A stretch of 14,320 bases of DNA from DATCSE01 sp036568605 (GTDB taxonomy: Bacteria > Pseudomonadota > Gammaproteobacteria > Burkholderiales > Burkholderiaceae_C): assembly GCA_036568605.1 (NCBI GenBank), contig DATCSE010000426.1, forward strand, positions 1 through 14,320. The letters are read 5' to 3'. The position numbers and the translations under genes are program-made. The notes under the pieces were generated by a model. That model saw only the letters and a list, made by a program, of their open reading frames with translations, searched no databases and had not been told where the DNA came from. Of this stretch, positions 1 through 8,150 are shown in pieces; position 1 is the stretch's first letter; each line of letters starts with the position of its first letter.

Positions 1-788
1 CCGTAGAGCTGCATGCCTTCGGTGGCGAAGCGGCGAAGGTCGATGTCGCGTCCGCCGTCGCGGCCGGTCACGTAGTGATTGGTGTTGTCGCGCACACCTT
101 CGCGCAGCGGATGCTGGCCCACCGGCATGTCGTAGTAGCCCATGTCGGCCAGCCAGTCGACGACGTCGCGGCCGCGGTAGAAGCGCGCACACCGCGGCGC
201 GTCGCCGACCGCGAGCACGACCCGGCGGCCCGCGAGGTGCAGGTCCTCGGCGATCTGCGCGCCCGACTGGCCCGAGCCGACCACCAGCACCGCGCCCTCC
301 GGCAGGGACTGCGGGTTGCGGTACTGCTCGGAATGCACCTGCACGATGTCGCGCGGCAGACGTTCGGCATAGCGCGGCACCATGGGCACGCGGTAGCCGC
401 CGGAGGCGGCGACGACCTGGTCGGCGGTGCAGTCGCCTTGCGAGGTCTGTAGATGGAACACGCCGTCGCGGAAGGTCACGCGTTCGACCGCGACGCCTTC
501 GAGCAGCGGCGCATCGACATGCTGCTTGAAGCCGTCGAGGTAGTCGAGGATCTCGTCCTTCTTCATGAAGCCGTGCGGATCGTGGCCGCGGTACTCCCAG
601 CCGGGCAGCCGGCACTGCCAGTTGGGCGTGACGAGACAGAACGTGTCCCAGCGCTGTTGGCGCCAGGCGTGCATCGCGCGCTCCTTCTCGAACACGCAGT
701 GCGCGATGTCGCGCTGCTTCAGGTAGTGGCTCAGCGACAGGCCGGCTTGTCCGCCGCCGACGATGGCGACGCGGTGATGGGCGGTCAT
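1..788 (-). CDS. nitH: MSMEG_0569-family flavin-dependent oxidoreductase (NitH-like), 3' end missing
   Basis: This is a FAD/NAD(P)H-dependent oxidoreductase of the flavin monooxygenase type and the last visible gene of the Nit1C-type operon. I translated 262 codons before the window ends, so the C-terminus is missing. An N-terminal FAD-binding Rossmann motif GGGQAG lies at residues 11-16. A WDTF...TPNW segment (47-57) is typical of this monooxygenase group. A second dinucleotide motif GSGQSG sits at 171-176. The stretch DIVQVHSEQYRNP (147-159) resembles the FMO fingerprint with its spaced His and Tyr. The start at 788 has a GGAGAA ribosome site (796-801) seven bases upstream and lies 15 bases after the preceding stop. 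It presumably oxidises an intermediate or product of the cluster; the substrate is unknown. The symbol follows my recollection of Pseudomonas fluorescens NCIMB 11764 naming. Confidence 0.9.
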   Translation of the reverse strand, partial: MTAHHRVAIVGGGQAGLSLSHYLKQRDIAHCVFEKERAMHAWRQQRWDTFCLVTPNWQCRLPGWEYRGHDPHGFMKKDEILDYLDGFKQHVDAPLLEGVAVERVTFRDGVFHLQTSQGDCTADQVVAASGGYRVPMVPRYAERLPRDIVQVHSEQYRNPQSLPEGAVLVVGSGQSGAQIAEDLHLAGRRVVLAVGDAPRCARFYRGRDVVDWLADMGYYDMPVGQHPLREGVRDNTNHYVTGRDGGRDIDLRRFATEGMQLY

Positions 789-803
789 TCGAAGGTTCTC
801 CGT

Positions 804-1106
804 TCAGTCAGAGGTCGCGTCGTCGTCGAAGCCGACGACGTGCACGCGGGCCGCGGCATCGCCCGCAAAGCGCGCCGCGTTCGCCTCGATCGCGGCGAGC
901 TGGTCGCTCGCGCGCGAGCACGCGAAGCCGAACTTGGCGCGCACGCGCTCGGATGCGGTCTGCGTGGCCTCGCGGATTCGCCGCAGGAACTCGGCAAGCG
1001 CGTAGTCCGCGCCCGGCTCGAAGTAGTCACGGATCACCAGCGACGGTGAGTAGCAGGTGGTCTCGCTCTCATCCGGCCAGCGCAGCCGGTAGTGCATCTC
1101 GGGCAT
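804..1106 (-). CDS. nitG: MSMEG_0570-family small protein (NitG-like)
   Basis: This is a 100-residue soluble protein of the MSMEG_0570 nitrogen-starvation-response family, known almost only from Nit1C clusters. Its biochemical function is unknown. It begins with MPEMHYRLRWPD, contains the central stretch FEPGADYALAEFLRRIREA (29-47), and ends in an acidic tail. I see no signal peptide, membrane segment or metal motif; Cys18 and Cys63 are its only cysteines. The start at 1106 is set by a strong AGGAGG (1116-1121) nine bases upstream. The gene overlaps the end of the glycosyltransferase gene by 38 bases, so the ribosome site lies inside that gene and translation is probably coupled. Family assignment rests on size, sequence and position between the glycosyltransferase and the flavin oxidoreductase. 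Confidence 0.85.
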   Translation of the reverse strand: MPEMHYRLRWPDESETTCYSPSLVIRDYFEPGADYALAEFLRRIREATQTASERVRAKFGFACSRASDQLAAIEANAARFAGDAAARVHVVGFDDDATSD

Positions 1107-2259
1107 CGCCCTTCTCCTCCTGGAAAGCTCGGTACAGCTCGACATGCCGCGCGGCACTCGCGAGCCAGCCGAATCGCGCGCAGACCGCGGGCCGCTGCCG
1201 CTCGCGCTGCGCGACCGCGCGCAGCAGCGCCTGCGCAATCGACTCGACCTCCTGCGGGTCGCACCAGTGCACGTCGCCGGCGCCGAAGTGCTCGGTGAAC
1301 GGCGGCCGCTCCGAGACCACCGCCGGCGTGCCGCATGCCCGTGCCTCGAGCGCGGCGAGGCCGAAGCCTTCGAGCAGCGACGGCATCGCCAGCACATCGG
1401 CAAGCCGGTACAGCGCGGGCATCTCGTCGTCGGTGAGCACACCGGCCGGCACGATGGGCTGGCCGATGCCGATGGGGAGGTCCGCTGCCAACGCCTCATC
1501 GGCGAAGCGGCGCGTCTCGGCATCGTGATCGAGCAGGCTCGCGCCGCCGGCGATGACGAGCTGTGCGGACGGCAGCCTCCGTCGCAGCGAGATGAAGGCC
1601 TGCAGCAACGCGCGCGTGTTCTTGCGCGCCTCGATGCCGCCCACCGTCAGCACGACGGGGTGCGCCCGCAGGCCGAGGCGCTGCGCAAGCTGTTGATCGC
1701 GCGACGAGCGCTCGGGCACGAACCTCGCGAGGTCGACGCCGTTCGTGACCCGGGCAGCCCTGATGCCGAATTCGTCGCGCAAGCGCTGCTGCCAGACCTC
1801 GCTGACGCACAGCACGCCGCTCGCGGCGCGGATCGAGCGGGCCTCGAGCGCCTGCACACGCGGGTCGGCGAAGCGGTCGATGTGGTGGACCGTGCGCAGG
1901 TACCCGTGGATCAGCCCGCATTCGTGCAGGTCGGCGAGCGCATTGCCACCGATGCCGTCGTGCGCATGCAGCACGTCGAAGTCCGCTAGCTCGGGCCGCG
2001 ACGCCAGCGTGGAACGCATCGCCGCGATGCGCGCGCACACGCTCTCGTACAGCCCGGCACCGACCGCGGATGCAGGCAACGGCGCCAGCACCAGCTCGCA
2101 CGGCGTCTCGCGAAACGGCCGCTGCCCTGGCGAGGCCGGCGCGACGATGGTGACGCGGTGGCCGAGCGCAGTCAGCGCCCTGCCGAGTTCCAGCACATGA
2201 ATCACCCCGCCGCGGGGATTCAGCGAATGGGTCAGCAGCGCGATGCGAAGTTCACGCAT
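1069..2259 (-). CDS. MSMEG_0565-family glycosyltransferase (GT4, GT-B fold)
   Basis: This 396-residue cytoplasmic glycosyltransferase matches the MSMEG_0565 family linked to nitrilase clusters. The N-terminal Rossmann half starts RIALLTHSLNPRGGVIHVLELG (residues 5-26), where the GG loop is typical of GT4 enzymes. The C-terminal nucleotide-sugar half shows VLTVGGIEARKN (203-214) and the E-x6-E signature EGFGLAALE (297/298-305). No membrane segment is visible. The chosen ATG at 2259 fits the GT4 N-terminus, has a GAGG six bases upstream, and overlaps the end of the AIR-synthase-like gene by eight bases; the frame stays open further upstream but that part looks non-coding. It may glycosylate the small molecule made by the cluster; donor and acceptor are unknown. 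As I recall, the seven-gene nitBCDEFGH set of Pseudomonas lacks this gene, so it would be an accessory member. Confidence 0.9.
   Translation of the reverse strand: MRELRIALLTHSLNPRGGVIHVLELGRALTALGHRVTIVAPASPGQRPFRETPCELVLAPLPASAVGAGLYESVCARIAAMRSTLASRPELADFDVLHAHDGIGGNALADLHECGLIHGYLRTVHHIDRFADPRVQALEARSIRAASGVLCVSEVWQQRLRDEFGIRAARVTNGVDLARFVPERSSRDQQLAQRLGLRAHPVVLTVGGIEARKNTRALLQAFISLRRRLPSAQLVIAGGASLLDHDAETRRFADEALAADLPIGIGQPIVPAGVLTDDEMPALYRLADVLAMPSLLEGFGLAALEARACGTPAVVSERPPFTEHFGAGDVHWCDPQEVESIAQALLRAVAQRERQRPAVCARFGWLASAARHVELYRAFQEEKGDARDALPAALAG
1116..1121 (-). promoter_or_regulatory. Strong ribosome binding site for the 100-aa MSMEG_0570-family gene
   Basis: AGGAGG on the minus strand lies nine bases before the ATG at 1106, inside the 3' end of the glycosyltransferase gene. 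It fixes the short start and argues against longer upstream starts in that frame. Confidence 0.75.
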
Positions 2260-3271
2260 GCGCAGCCTCGCCGACAGTCGCAGTCCGCGGCGCGCAGATG
2301 AACGGATCGATCGCATGGTCCCAGAGCAGCGCGCTCGCGCCGTCGTGTTCCAGCACGAGACGCGAGCCCGGCGCGATGCAACCGATTTCCGCCGCGGCGA
2401 TCCCGCGGACCGTGAAGCGCTCGAGCACATCGTCGACCGCACCAGGATCGACCGACAGCACGAAGCCGTAGCTCGGAAACGCCGTGAGCCAGCGCAGCAG
2501 CGCGCCGTCGTCCCCAGGTGGGATGGCAACCGGCCGCGGGATTCGATCGATGCTCACGCGTGCGCCGACGCCCGAGCACTCGAGCAGCATCAGCAGCGTG
2601 CCCAGCGCGCCGGCCATGCTGATGTCTTTCGCGGCGCGGCACAGGCCTTGTTCGGCGAGTTGCGGCAACAGCTCGAGGTCGCCGCGCAGCCGCTCGGCCG
2701 GCGCTTCGGTGGACGCGTTCCAGTAGGGCCACGGCTCCTGCCACGCGCCGCGCAGGTCGATCGCTGCGACCAGCGCATCGCCGGCACAGGCGTCGAAGCT
2801 CGTCAGCAGCCGTTTCGCCCGGCCGACGATCGCGACCGCGAGCTGGCTGCGCTCGCTGCGGTGATTGCTGTGCCCGCCGACGATGGGCACGCCGTAGCGC
2901 TCGGACGCGGCCGCGAGGCCTTCGACGATGGGCCGCCCGGCCTCGGCGCCGGCGCTCCACAGCGCGTCGACGACCGCAAGCGGACGCCCGCCCATCGCCG
3001 CGATGTCGCTGACATTGACCATCACGCCGCAATAGCCGGCGAACCACGGCATGCGCTCGACGAAGTCCTCGACGAAGCCTTCCATCGCGAACAGCAGGTG
3101 GCCGCTGCCGTCGTCCAGCGGGATCGCCGCGCAGTCGTCGCCGACCCGAACGGTCGACTGCGCCATCGCCGGCAGCGAGCGCGTCAGCGTGCCCATCACC
3201 TCGGCGATGTCGCGCTTGTGCGCGAAGCCGCGGCTCGCGCGCAGGCCCTCGCACAGGCGCTGCAAGTTCAT
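2252..3271 (-). CDS. nitF: Sll0787-family AIR-synthase-like protein (NitF-like)
   Basis: This 339-residue protein belongs to the PurM/ThiL/HypE ATP-binding superfamily and matches the Sll0787-type family of nitrilase clusters. Superfamily motifs are clear: the Mg-ATP motif VGDDCAAIP (43-51), VNVSDIAAMGGRP (85-97), a GGHSNH loop (132-137) and KDISMAGALGTLLMLLE (215-231). Superfamily members activate a carbonyl or similar oxygen by ATP-dependent phosphorylation, so such a role is a reasonable inference; the substrate is not known. It is not the purine enzyme itself, because it sits away from purine genes and its sequence differs. The ATG at 3271 overlaps the acyltransferase stop as ATGA, indicating translational coupling. 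An extended reading frame upstream to 3796 only shadows the acyltransferase gene. Confidence 0.88.
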   Translation of the reverse strand: MNLQRLCEGLRASRGFAHKRDIAEVMGTLTRSLPAMAQSTVRVGDDCAAIPLDDGSGHLLFAMEGFVEDFVERMPWFAGYCGVMVNVSDIAAMGGRPLAVVDALWSAGAEAGRPIVEGLAAASERYGVPIVGGHSNHRSERSQLAVAIVGRAKRLLTSFDACAGDALVAAIDLRGAWQEPWPYWNASTEAPAERLRGDLELLPQLAEQGLCRAAKDISMAGALGTLLMLLECSGVGARVSIDRIPRPVAIPPGDDGALLRWLTAFPSYGFVLSVDPGAVDDVLERFTVRGIAAAEIGCIAPGSRLVLEHDGASALLWDHAIDPFICAPRTATVGEAAHA

Positions 3272-3846
3272 CGCCCCGCCCCGCTGCTGCGCCCGCCACT
3301 GCAGGTCACGAAGCCGGCATACGGGGCGGAGCACGGCGGGTACGCGGCGAGAGACGCCTCCATCAGCCGATGCGCGCGACCATGCAGCGTCTCGCCGCGC
3401 AGCGAGCGCCACTGCAGGCGCTCGAACATCGCGACGTTCTGGCTCTGCACGTGCGCCAGGAAGCGCTCGCAGCCCAGCGCATGGGCGCTGCAGACGGCCA
3501 GGCGGATCAGCGTCGCGCCGATGCGCCCGTGGTGGCGGAACGCCGCGTGCACCGCCAGCCGCGAACCCCACCAGAGGCCTGGGCTCTCTTCGTGGATACG
3601 CACCGTGCCGACCACCTGGTCCGGCGCGCCGCCGACCTGCGAGACCGCCACGATGAGCTGGGCACCTGCATCGTCGATCGCGTCGCGGTCGCTGCCGGGA
3701 AAGATCCCCTGCTCGACGCAGAACACCGCGCGCCGCAGCGCGTGCGCCTGCTCGCGCTCCCACGGCGTCGAGGCCCATTGCACGCGGAACTCGCACGGCG
3801 CGAACGCAAGTGCCGCGTCGGACTCGAGGGCGATCAGCGTGTCCAT
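3268..3846 (-). CDS. nitE: MSMEG_0567/Sll0786-family GNAT N-acetyltransferase (NitE-like)
   Basis: This 192-residue GNAT-fold acyltransferase is of the Sll0786 / MSMEG_0567 nitrogen-starvation family. The N-terminal part carries the family-like stretch REQAHALRRAVFCVEQGIFP (31-50), followed by acidic GSDRDAIDDAG. The acyl-CoA loop is RHHGRIGATL (104-113), close to the GNAT R/Q-x-x-G-x-G/A consensus. The C-terminal tail is short, polar and Gly/Ser-rich. The start at 3846 has an AGGAG about nine bases upstream in the 19-base gap after the radical SAM gene. It probably transfers an acyl group to an amine or hydroxyl of the cluster's intermediate; donor and acceptor are unknown. In M. smegmatis the acyltransferase and AIR-synthase-like parts may be fused, whereas here they are separate genes with a four-base overlap. 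Confidence 0.88.
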   Translation of the reverse strand: MDTLIALESDAALAFAPCEFRVQWASTPWEREQAHALRRAVFCVEQGIFPGSDRDAIDDAGAQLIVAVSQVGGAPDQVVGTVRIHEESPGLWWGSRLAVHAAFRHHGRIGATLIRLAVCSAHALGCERFLAHVQSQNVAMFERLQWRSLRGETLHGRAHRLMEASLAAYPPCSAPYAGFVTCSGGRSSGAGR

Positions 3847-3865
3847 CGCGTGTCTCCTGCGTGGC

Positions 3866-4960
<1,095 letters not shown>

Positions 4961-5931
4961 CGCGTGGCTCCGTCGGGGTTGGATGGGGGGTGTAGGCCCC
5001 GGCGGGCGGCATGCGCATCACCGTCGCCGCGGGCCGGTCGTTGATCGCAAGGCTCAGCAGTTCGGGGCGCGCGTAGTGGCCCACCGAGTCCATCATGCGT
5101 TTGCGCTTGGTCACGAGCGCGAGGTCCAGGTCGGCGATCACCATGCCCTCGCCTTCGGTCAGCGGCTCGGCCAGGTACTTGCCTTCGGGCGAGACGATCG
5201 CGGTGTGGCAGCCGCCTCGCAGCGCCTGCTGCAGCTTGGGGTCGGGCGTGATCGCCTGGATCTGCGCGTCGGTCAGCCAGCCGGTCGCGTTGACGACGAA
5301 GCAGCCGGCCTCGAGGGCGTGGTGACGTATCGTCACCGCCATCTGCTCGGCGAAGATGGGGCCGACCAGCGAGCCGGGGAACTGCGCGCAGTGGATCTCT
5401 TCGTGCTGCGCCATCAGCGCGTAGCGCGCGAGCGGGTTGTAGTGCTCCCAGCAGGCCAGCGCGCCGACGCGGCCGACCGCGGTGGGGACCACCTGCAGGC
5501 CCGCGGCATCGCCCTGCCCCCAGATCATGCGCTCGTGGTAGGTCGGCGTGATCTTGCGGCGCTTGAGCTTCAGCGCGCCGTCGGCATCGAACAGCAGCTG
5601 CGTGTTGTAGAGGCTGCCGTGGTCGCGTTCGTTGACGCCCAGCACGACGACGATGCCGGCCTCGCGCGCCGCGGCGGCGATCGCGTCGCTCATCGGGCCG
5701 GGCACGGCGGGCGCGCGCTCCATCAGCAGCAGATGCGCCGGTCCCTGCTGCGCGGGCGGGAGCACGAACGAGAAGTAGGGGTAGTACGGGACGAAGGTCT
5801 CGGGAAAGACGATCAGCTCGACACCGCGGCGCGCGGCATCGCGCACGGTCTCGAGCACGCGCGCGATGGTGCCGTCGGCGCTCTCGAGATCGGGCGCGAT
5901 CTGCGCGGCCGCGGCACGCACCGTCTTCATG

Positions 5932-6414
5932 TCACAGCGTCCAGGTGTCGAGGATGAACGCGCCGGCCTTGCGGTGCAGCAGCACGAGGTCCAGCACGTC
6001 CAGCGGGTTGATCGGGCGTATGCCTTCGATCAGCGCACCCTCGCCATGGCCATAGAGCGCCTGCAGCGCGAAGCGGCACGCATAGACCTTGCCGCCCTCG
6101 GCGATGAACTTGGTGATCTGCTCGTTGAAGTTCTGGTGGCCCGGGAACGCTGCATCGCCCAACGTCGGGAAGCCGCGCTTGACGCCCAGCGTGACGCCGG
6201 GCCCGTACAGCAGTACCGAGGTCTCGAAGCCCTTGCGCTGCAGGCGTGTCGCCTGCAGCAGGTTGACGAAGCCGATCGACCCTTCGAACGCGACGGTGTG
6301 GAACGTGACGAGCGCCTTCTCGCCGGGCTCGGCCTTCACGTCCTCGAACACCTTCTCTTCATAGTCGACGAGGTACTCGCCTTTTTCGTTGGCGGGGCGG
6401 GTCACTTTGGGCAT
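5932..6414 (-). CDS. nitB: MSMEG_0572/Sll0783-family nitrogen-starvation protein (NitB-like)
   Basis: First gene of the operon, encoding a 160-residue soluble protein of the Sll0783 / MSMEG_0572 family. In Synechocystis, sll0783 is induced by nitrogen starvation and its loss impairs polyhydroxybutyrate build-up (from memory); the molecular role is unknown. Features seen are ALVTFHTVAFEGSIGFVNLL (34-53), KGFETSVLLYGPGV (61-74) and FIAEGGKVYACRFALQALYG (103-122). This alternating strand-helix pattern with a single cysteine (Cys113) resembles DsrE/YchN-like folds, which is my inference. The ATG at 6414 is fixed by AAGGAG (6422-6427) with seven-base spacing; an open frame further upstream runs through the operator region and is not convincing. 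As the promoter-proximal gene it is the first to respond to the divergent regulator. Confidence 0.92.
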   Translation of the reverse strand: MPKVTRPANEKGEYLVDYEEKVFEDVKAEPGEKALVTFHTVAFEGSIGFVNLLQATRLQRKGFETSVLLYGPGVTLGVKRGFPTLGDAAFPGHQNFNEQITKFIAEGGKVYACRFALQALYGHGEGALIEGIRPINPLDVLDLVLLHRKAGAFILDTWTL

Positions 6415-6421
6415 CGCGGTT

Positions 6422-6427
6422 CTCCTT
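6422..6427 (-). promoter_or_regulatory. Strong ribosome binding site of the first operon gene
   Basis: AAGGAG on the minus strand lies seven bases before the ATG at 6414. It decides the start of the Sll0783-family gene and marks the end of the untranslated leader. Confidence 0.75.
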
Positions 6428-6487
6428 GGCGGTGGATGTGGGCCCGCGGTGTTTCGCATGCGATATGCCACGCGCGCTGCTGTGCAT

Positions 6488-6521
6488 GCGATCAATCCGC
6501 GATCAACGGCGCGGCGATTGA
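6488..6521 (+). repeat. Operator cluster A: two direct GCGATCAA repeats plus a variant
   Basis: Exact GCGATCAA octamers lie at 6488-6495 and 6499-6506, 11 bases apart, about one helical turn. GCGATTGA follows at 6514-6521 as a looser copy. The first copy extends to ATGCGATCAAT. The cluster is 74 bases upstream of the operon start codon, a suitable place for a regulator to act on the operon promoter. Binding by the adjacent MocR protein is inferred. Confidence 0.65.
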
Positions 6522-6596
6522 CCGAACCGTCCCCGCGCCGCGAGCGACATCCGCCCAAGGGGCTGGCGACAGGCACCGGCGCGGGGCGCCGGCGAT

Positions 6597-6630
6597 GCGA
6601 TCAATGCACGCGATCAAACGGGTTGATCGC
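6597..6630 (+). promoter_or_regulatory. Operator cluster B: direct repeat plus perfect inverted repeat
   Basis: GCGATCAA occurs at 6597-6604 and 6610-6617. It recurs as its exact reverse complement TTGATCGC at 6623-6630. The last two form a perfect 8-base inverted repeat around a five-base spacer (ACGGG, 6618-6622), the classic layout of a dimer binding site. The nearby first copy gives a 13-base direct spacing, a geometry used by MocR regulators, which often bind direct repeats. Confidence 0.7.
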
Positions 6631-6674
6631 ACCACGGGCGGGCGCCATGGCCTGATGGCCCGGGCACGCGGCAT

Positions 6675-6704
6675 GCAATCAACTCGGACGACCCATGCGA
6701 TCAA
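6675..6704 (+). repeat. Operator cluster C next to the regulator start
   Basis: GCAATCAA lies at 6675-6682 (one mismatch) and an exact GCGATCAA at 6697-6704, 22 bases or about two helical turns apart. Both are preceded by AT, giving ATGCRATCAAC. The second copy ends one base before the regulator's ribosome site, which suggests autoregulation by blocking transcription or elongation there. Confidence 0.6.
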
Positions 6705-6705
6705 C

Positions 6706-6709
6706 GAGG
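6706..6709 (+). promoter_or_regulatory. Ribosome binding site deciding the regulator start
   Basis: GAGG with eight-base spacing to the ATG at 6718. It favours the MYKQTQHW start over in-frame Met codons further upstream, whose codons would fall inside the operator repeats. Confidence 0.55.
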
Positions 6710-6717
6710 CGACCGCG

Positions 6718-8109
6718 ATGTACAAGCAGACCCAGCACTGGCGCCGCCGGCTCGCGACGAGCGAGCGCCCGGCCTACCTGCTGATCCCCGACCTGATCGC
6801 CGAGGATCTGCGCGATGGCCGGCTCAACGCGCGCGACCGCTTGCCGACGCTGCGCGAGTTGGCCGCAGACCTCGGCCTGAACTACACGACCGTCGCGCGC
6901 GCCTATGCAGAAGCACGGCATCGCGGCCTGATCGACTCGCGCACCGGCACCGGCACCTTCGTGCGCGGCAAGAGCCCGGCGCTGCCGCTGCGCGGCGGCA
7001 CCGGCGCCGAGATGACGATGAACCTGCCGCCCGAGCCCGACGATGCCGAGCTGGTCGAGCACCTGAGCACCAGCGCGGCCGAGATCCTCGCGCGTGCCGA
7101 CATCTATGAGTTGCTGCGCTACCAGGACTTCGGCGGCACGCCGGCCGACCGCGAGGCCGGCACGCAGTGGATACGGCGCCGCCTGAAGACCGCGGCCACC
7201 GACCGCGTGCTCGTCTGCCCCGGCATCCACAGCGTGCTGGCGGCCCTGGTCTCGCAGCTCGCGCGGCCCGGCGAGCTGATCTGTGCCGATGCGCTGGTGT
7301 ACCCGGGGCTCAAGGCGATCGCGACGCAACTGGGCGTGCAGCTGCACGCACTGCCGCTGGACGACGAAGGGCCGGACGTCGAAGCCTTCGAGCACGCGTG
7401 CAAAACCTTGTCGCCCAAGGCGCTGTACTGCAACCCGACCTTGCTGAACCCGACGACCACGACGATGTCGATCGCGCGCCGCGAGGCGCTCGCGGACGCC
7501 GCACTGCGCCACAGCGTGCCCATCATCGAGGATGACGCCTACGCGATGCTGCCGCGCACGACCCTGCCGCCGGTCGCGGCCTACGCGCCCGAGCTGACCT
7601 ACTACATCACCGGCTTCTCGAAGTGCCTGGGCGCCGGGCTGCGCAGCGCGTACGTCTGCGCACCCAACGTGCGCCAGGCGCAGCGCCTGGCCGGCGCCTT
7701 GCGCGCAACCACGGTGATGGCCTCGCCGGTCACCAACGCATTGGTGACATGCTGGGTCGAGGACGGCACTGCGGTGCGCGTGCTCGATGCGATCCGCGCG
7801 GCGAACGCCGCGCGCCAGGCGCTGGCGCGACGGCACCTGGCGCCGTACCGCGTCGCGGCGCCCGACGAAGCGTTCCACCTCTGGCTGGCGCTGCCGTCGG
7901 GCTGGAGCCCGGTCGAGTTCGCGTCGTACCTGCGCACGCAAGGTGTCGCCGTGGTCGCGAGCGCCGCGTTCTGCACCGACGGCAACCCGCCCGATGCGGT
8001 CCGCGTGTGCCTGGGCGGGCCGACGACGCTGGCCGAGTGCGAGAACGCGCTGCGGCTGGTGTCGGAAACCATCGAGCATCCGCTGCATCCGCACTCGACG
8101 GTGCCGTGA
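6718..8109 (+). CDS. MocR-type transcriptional regulator (GntR wHTH fused to PLP aminotransferase-like domain)
   Basis: This 463-residue regulator is of the GntR/MocR (GabR/PdxR-like) family. A GntR winged helix occupies about residues 15-83, with RDRLPTLRELAADLGLNYTTVARAY (39-63) and the wing SRTGTGTFVRG. A fold-type I aminotransferase-like domain follows, with Asp273 in IIEDDAY, the PLP-binding lysine Lys302 in GFSKCLGAGLR, and Arg429 (VRVCLGG) placed to bind a carboxylate. All PLP-site residues seem intact, so it can probably bind PLP and sense an amino compound. MocR proteins usually use this domain for sensing, not catalysis. It is transcribed divergently from the nitrilase operon, and the 303-base gap carries repeated GCGATCAA sites, so it is most likely the cluster-specific regulator and autoregulator. 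Activator versus repressor cannot be told from sequence. Confidence 0.93.
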   Translation: MYKQTQHWRRRLATSERPAYLLIPDLIAEDLRDGRLNARDRLPTLRELAADLGLNYTTVARAYAEARHRGLIDSRTGTGTFVRGKSPALPLRGGTGAEMTMNLPPEPDDAELVEHLSTSAAEILARADIYELLRYQDFGGTPADREAGTQWIRRRLKTAATDRVLVCPGIHSVLAALVSQLARPGELICADALVYPGLKAIATQLGVQLHALPLDDEGPDVEAFEHACKTLSPKALYCNPTLLNPTTTTMSIARREALADAALRHSVPIIEDDAYAMLPRTTLPPVAAYAPELTYYITGFSKCLGAGLRSAYVCAPNVRQAQRLAGALRATTVMASPVTNALVTCWVEDGTAVRVLDAIRAANAARQALARRHLAPYRVAAPDEAFHLWLALPSGWSPVEFASYLRTQGVAVVASAAFCTDGNPPDAVRVCLGGPTTLAECENALRLVSETIEHPLHPHSTVP

Positions 8110-8121
8110 TGAGGAGCGTCG

Positions 8122-8140
8122 CGCGCTGCGAATGAGCGCG
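8122..8140. terminator. Possible shared hairpin between convergent genes
   Basis: CGCGCT (8122-8127) and AGCGCG (8135-8140) form a perfect six-base stem with a seven-base loop in the 41-base gap between two convergent stops. There is no T-tract on either strand, so it would be at most a weak or factor-assisted terminator. Confidence 0.3.
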
Positions 8141-8150
8141 TCGGCCTGCG

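Larger units (their letters stand above)
6415..6717. promoter_or_regulatory. Divergent control region between the nitrilase operon and the MocR regulator
   Basis: This 303-base gap separates the two divergent starts and should hold both promoters. It contains repeated GCGATCAA octamers listed separately. I could not assign a convincing -35/-10 pair on either strand. Several minus-strand half-sites read TTGATC, which resembles a -35 hexamer, so a bound regulator could overlap the operon promoter. A degenerate further half-site, ATGCGATATG, lies at 6458-6467. Confidence 0.75.

Noticed and set aside
33..39. Loss of the P-loop lysine in the delta' subunit (protein residues 33-39 of the gene at 12417-13460) as a sign of decay
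   Set aside because: Delta' subunits normally lack a working P-loop, so this is expected and not a defect. The coordinates given here are protein residues.
6598..6717. In-frame upstream starts for the regulator, giving an N-terminal extension with repeated HAIN/HAIK words
   Set aside because: The words are just the operator repeat read in frame; the MYK start has a ribosome site and matches the normal distance to the helix-turn-helix domain.
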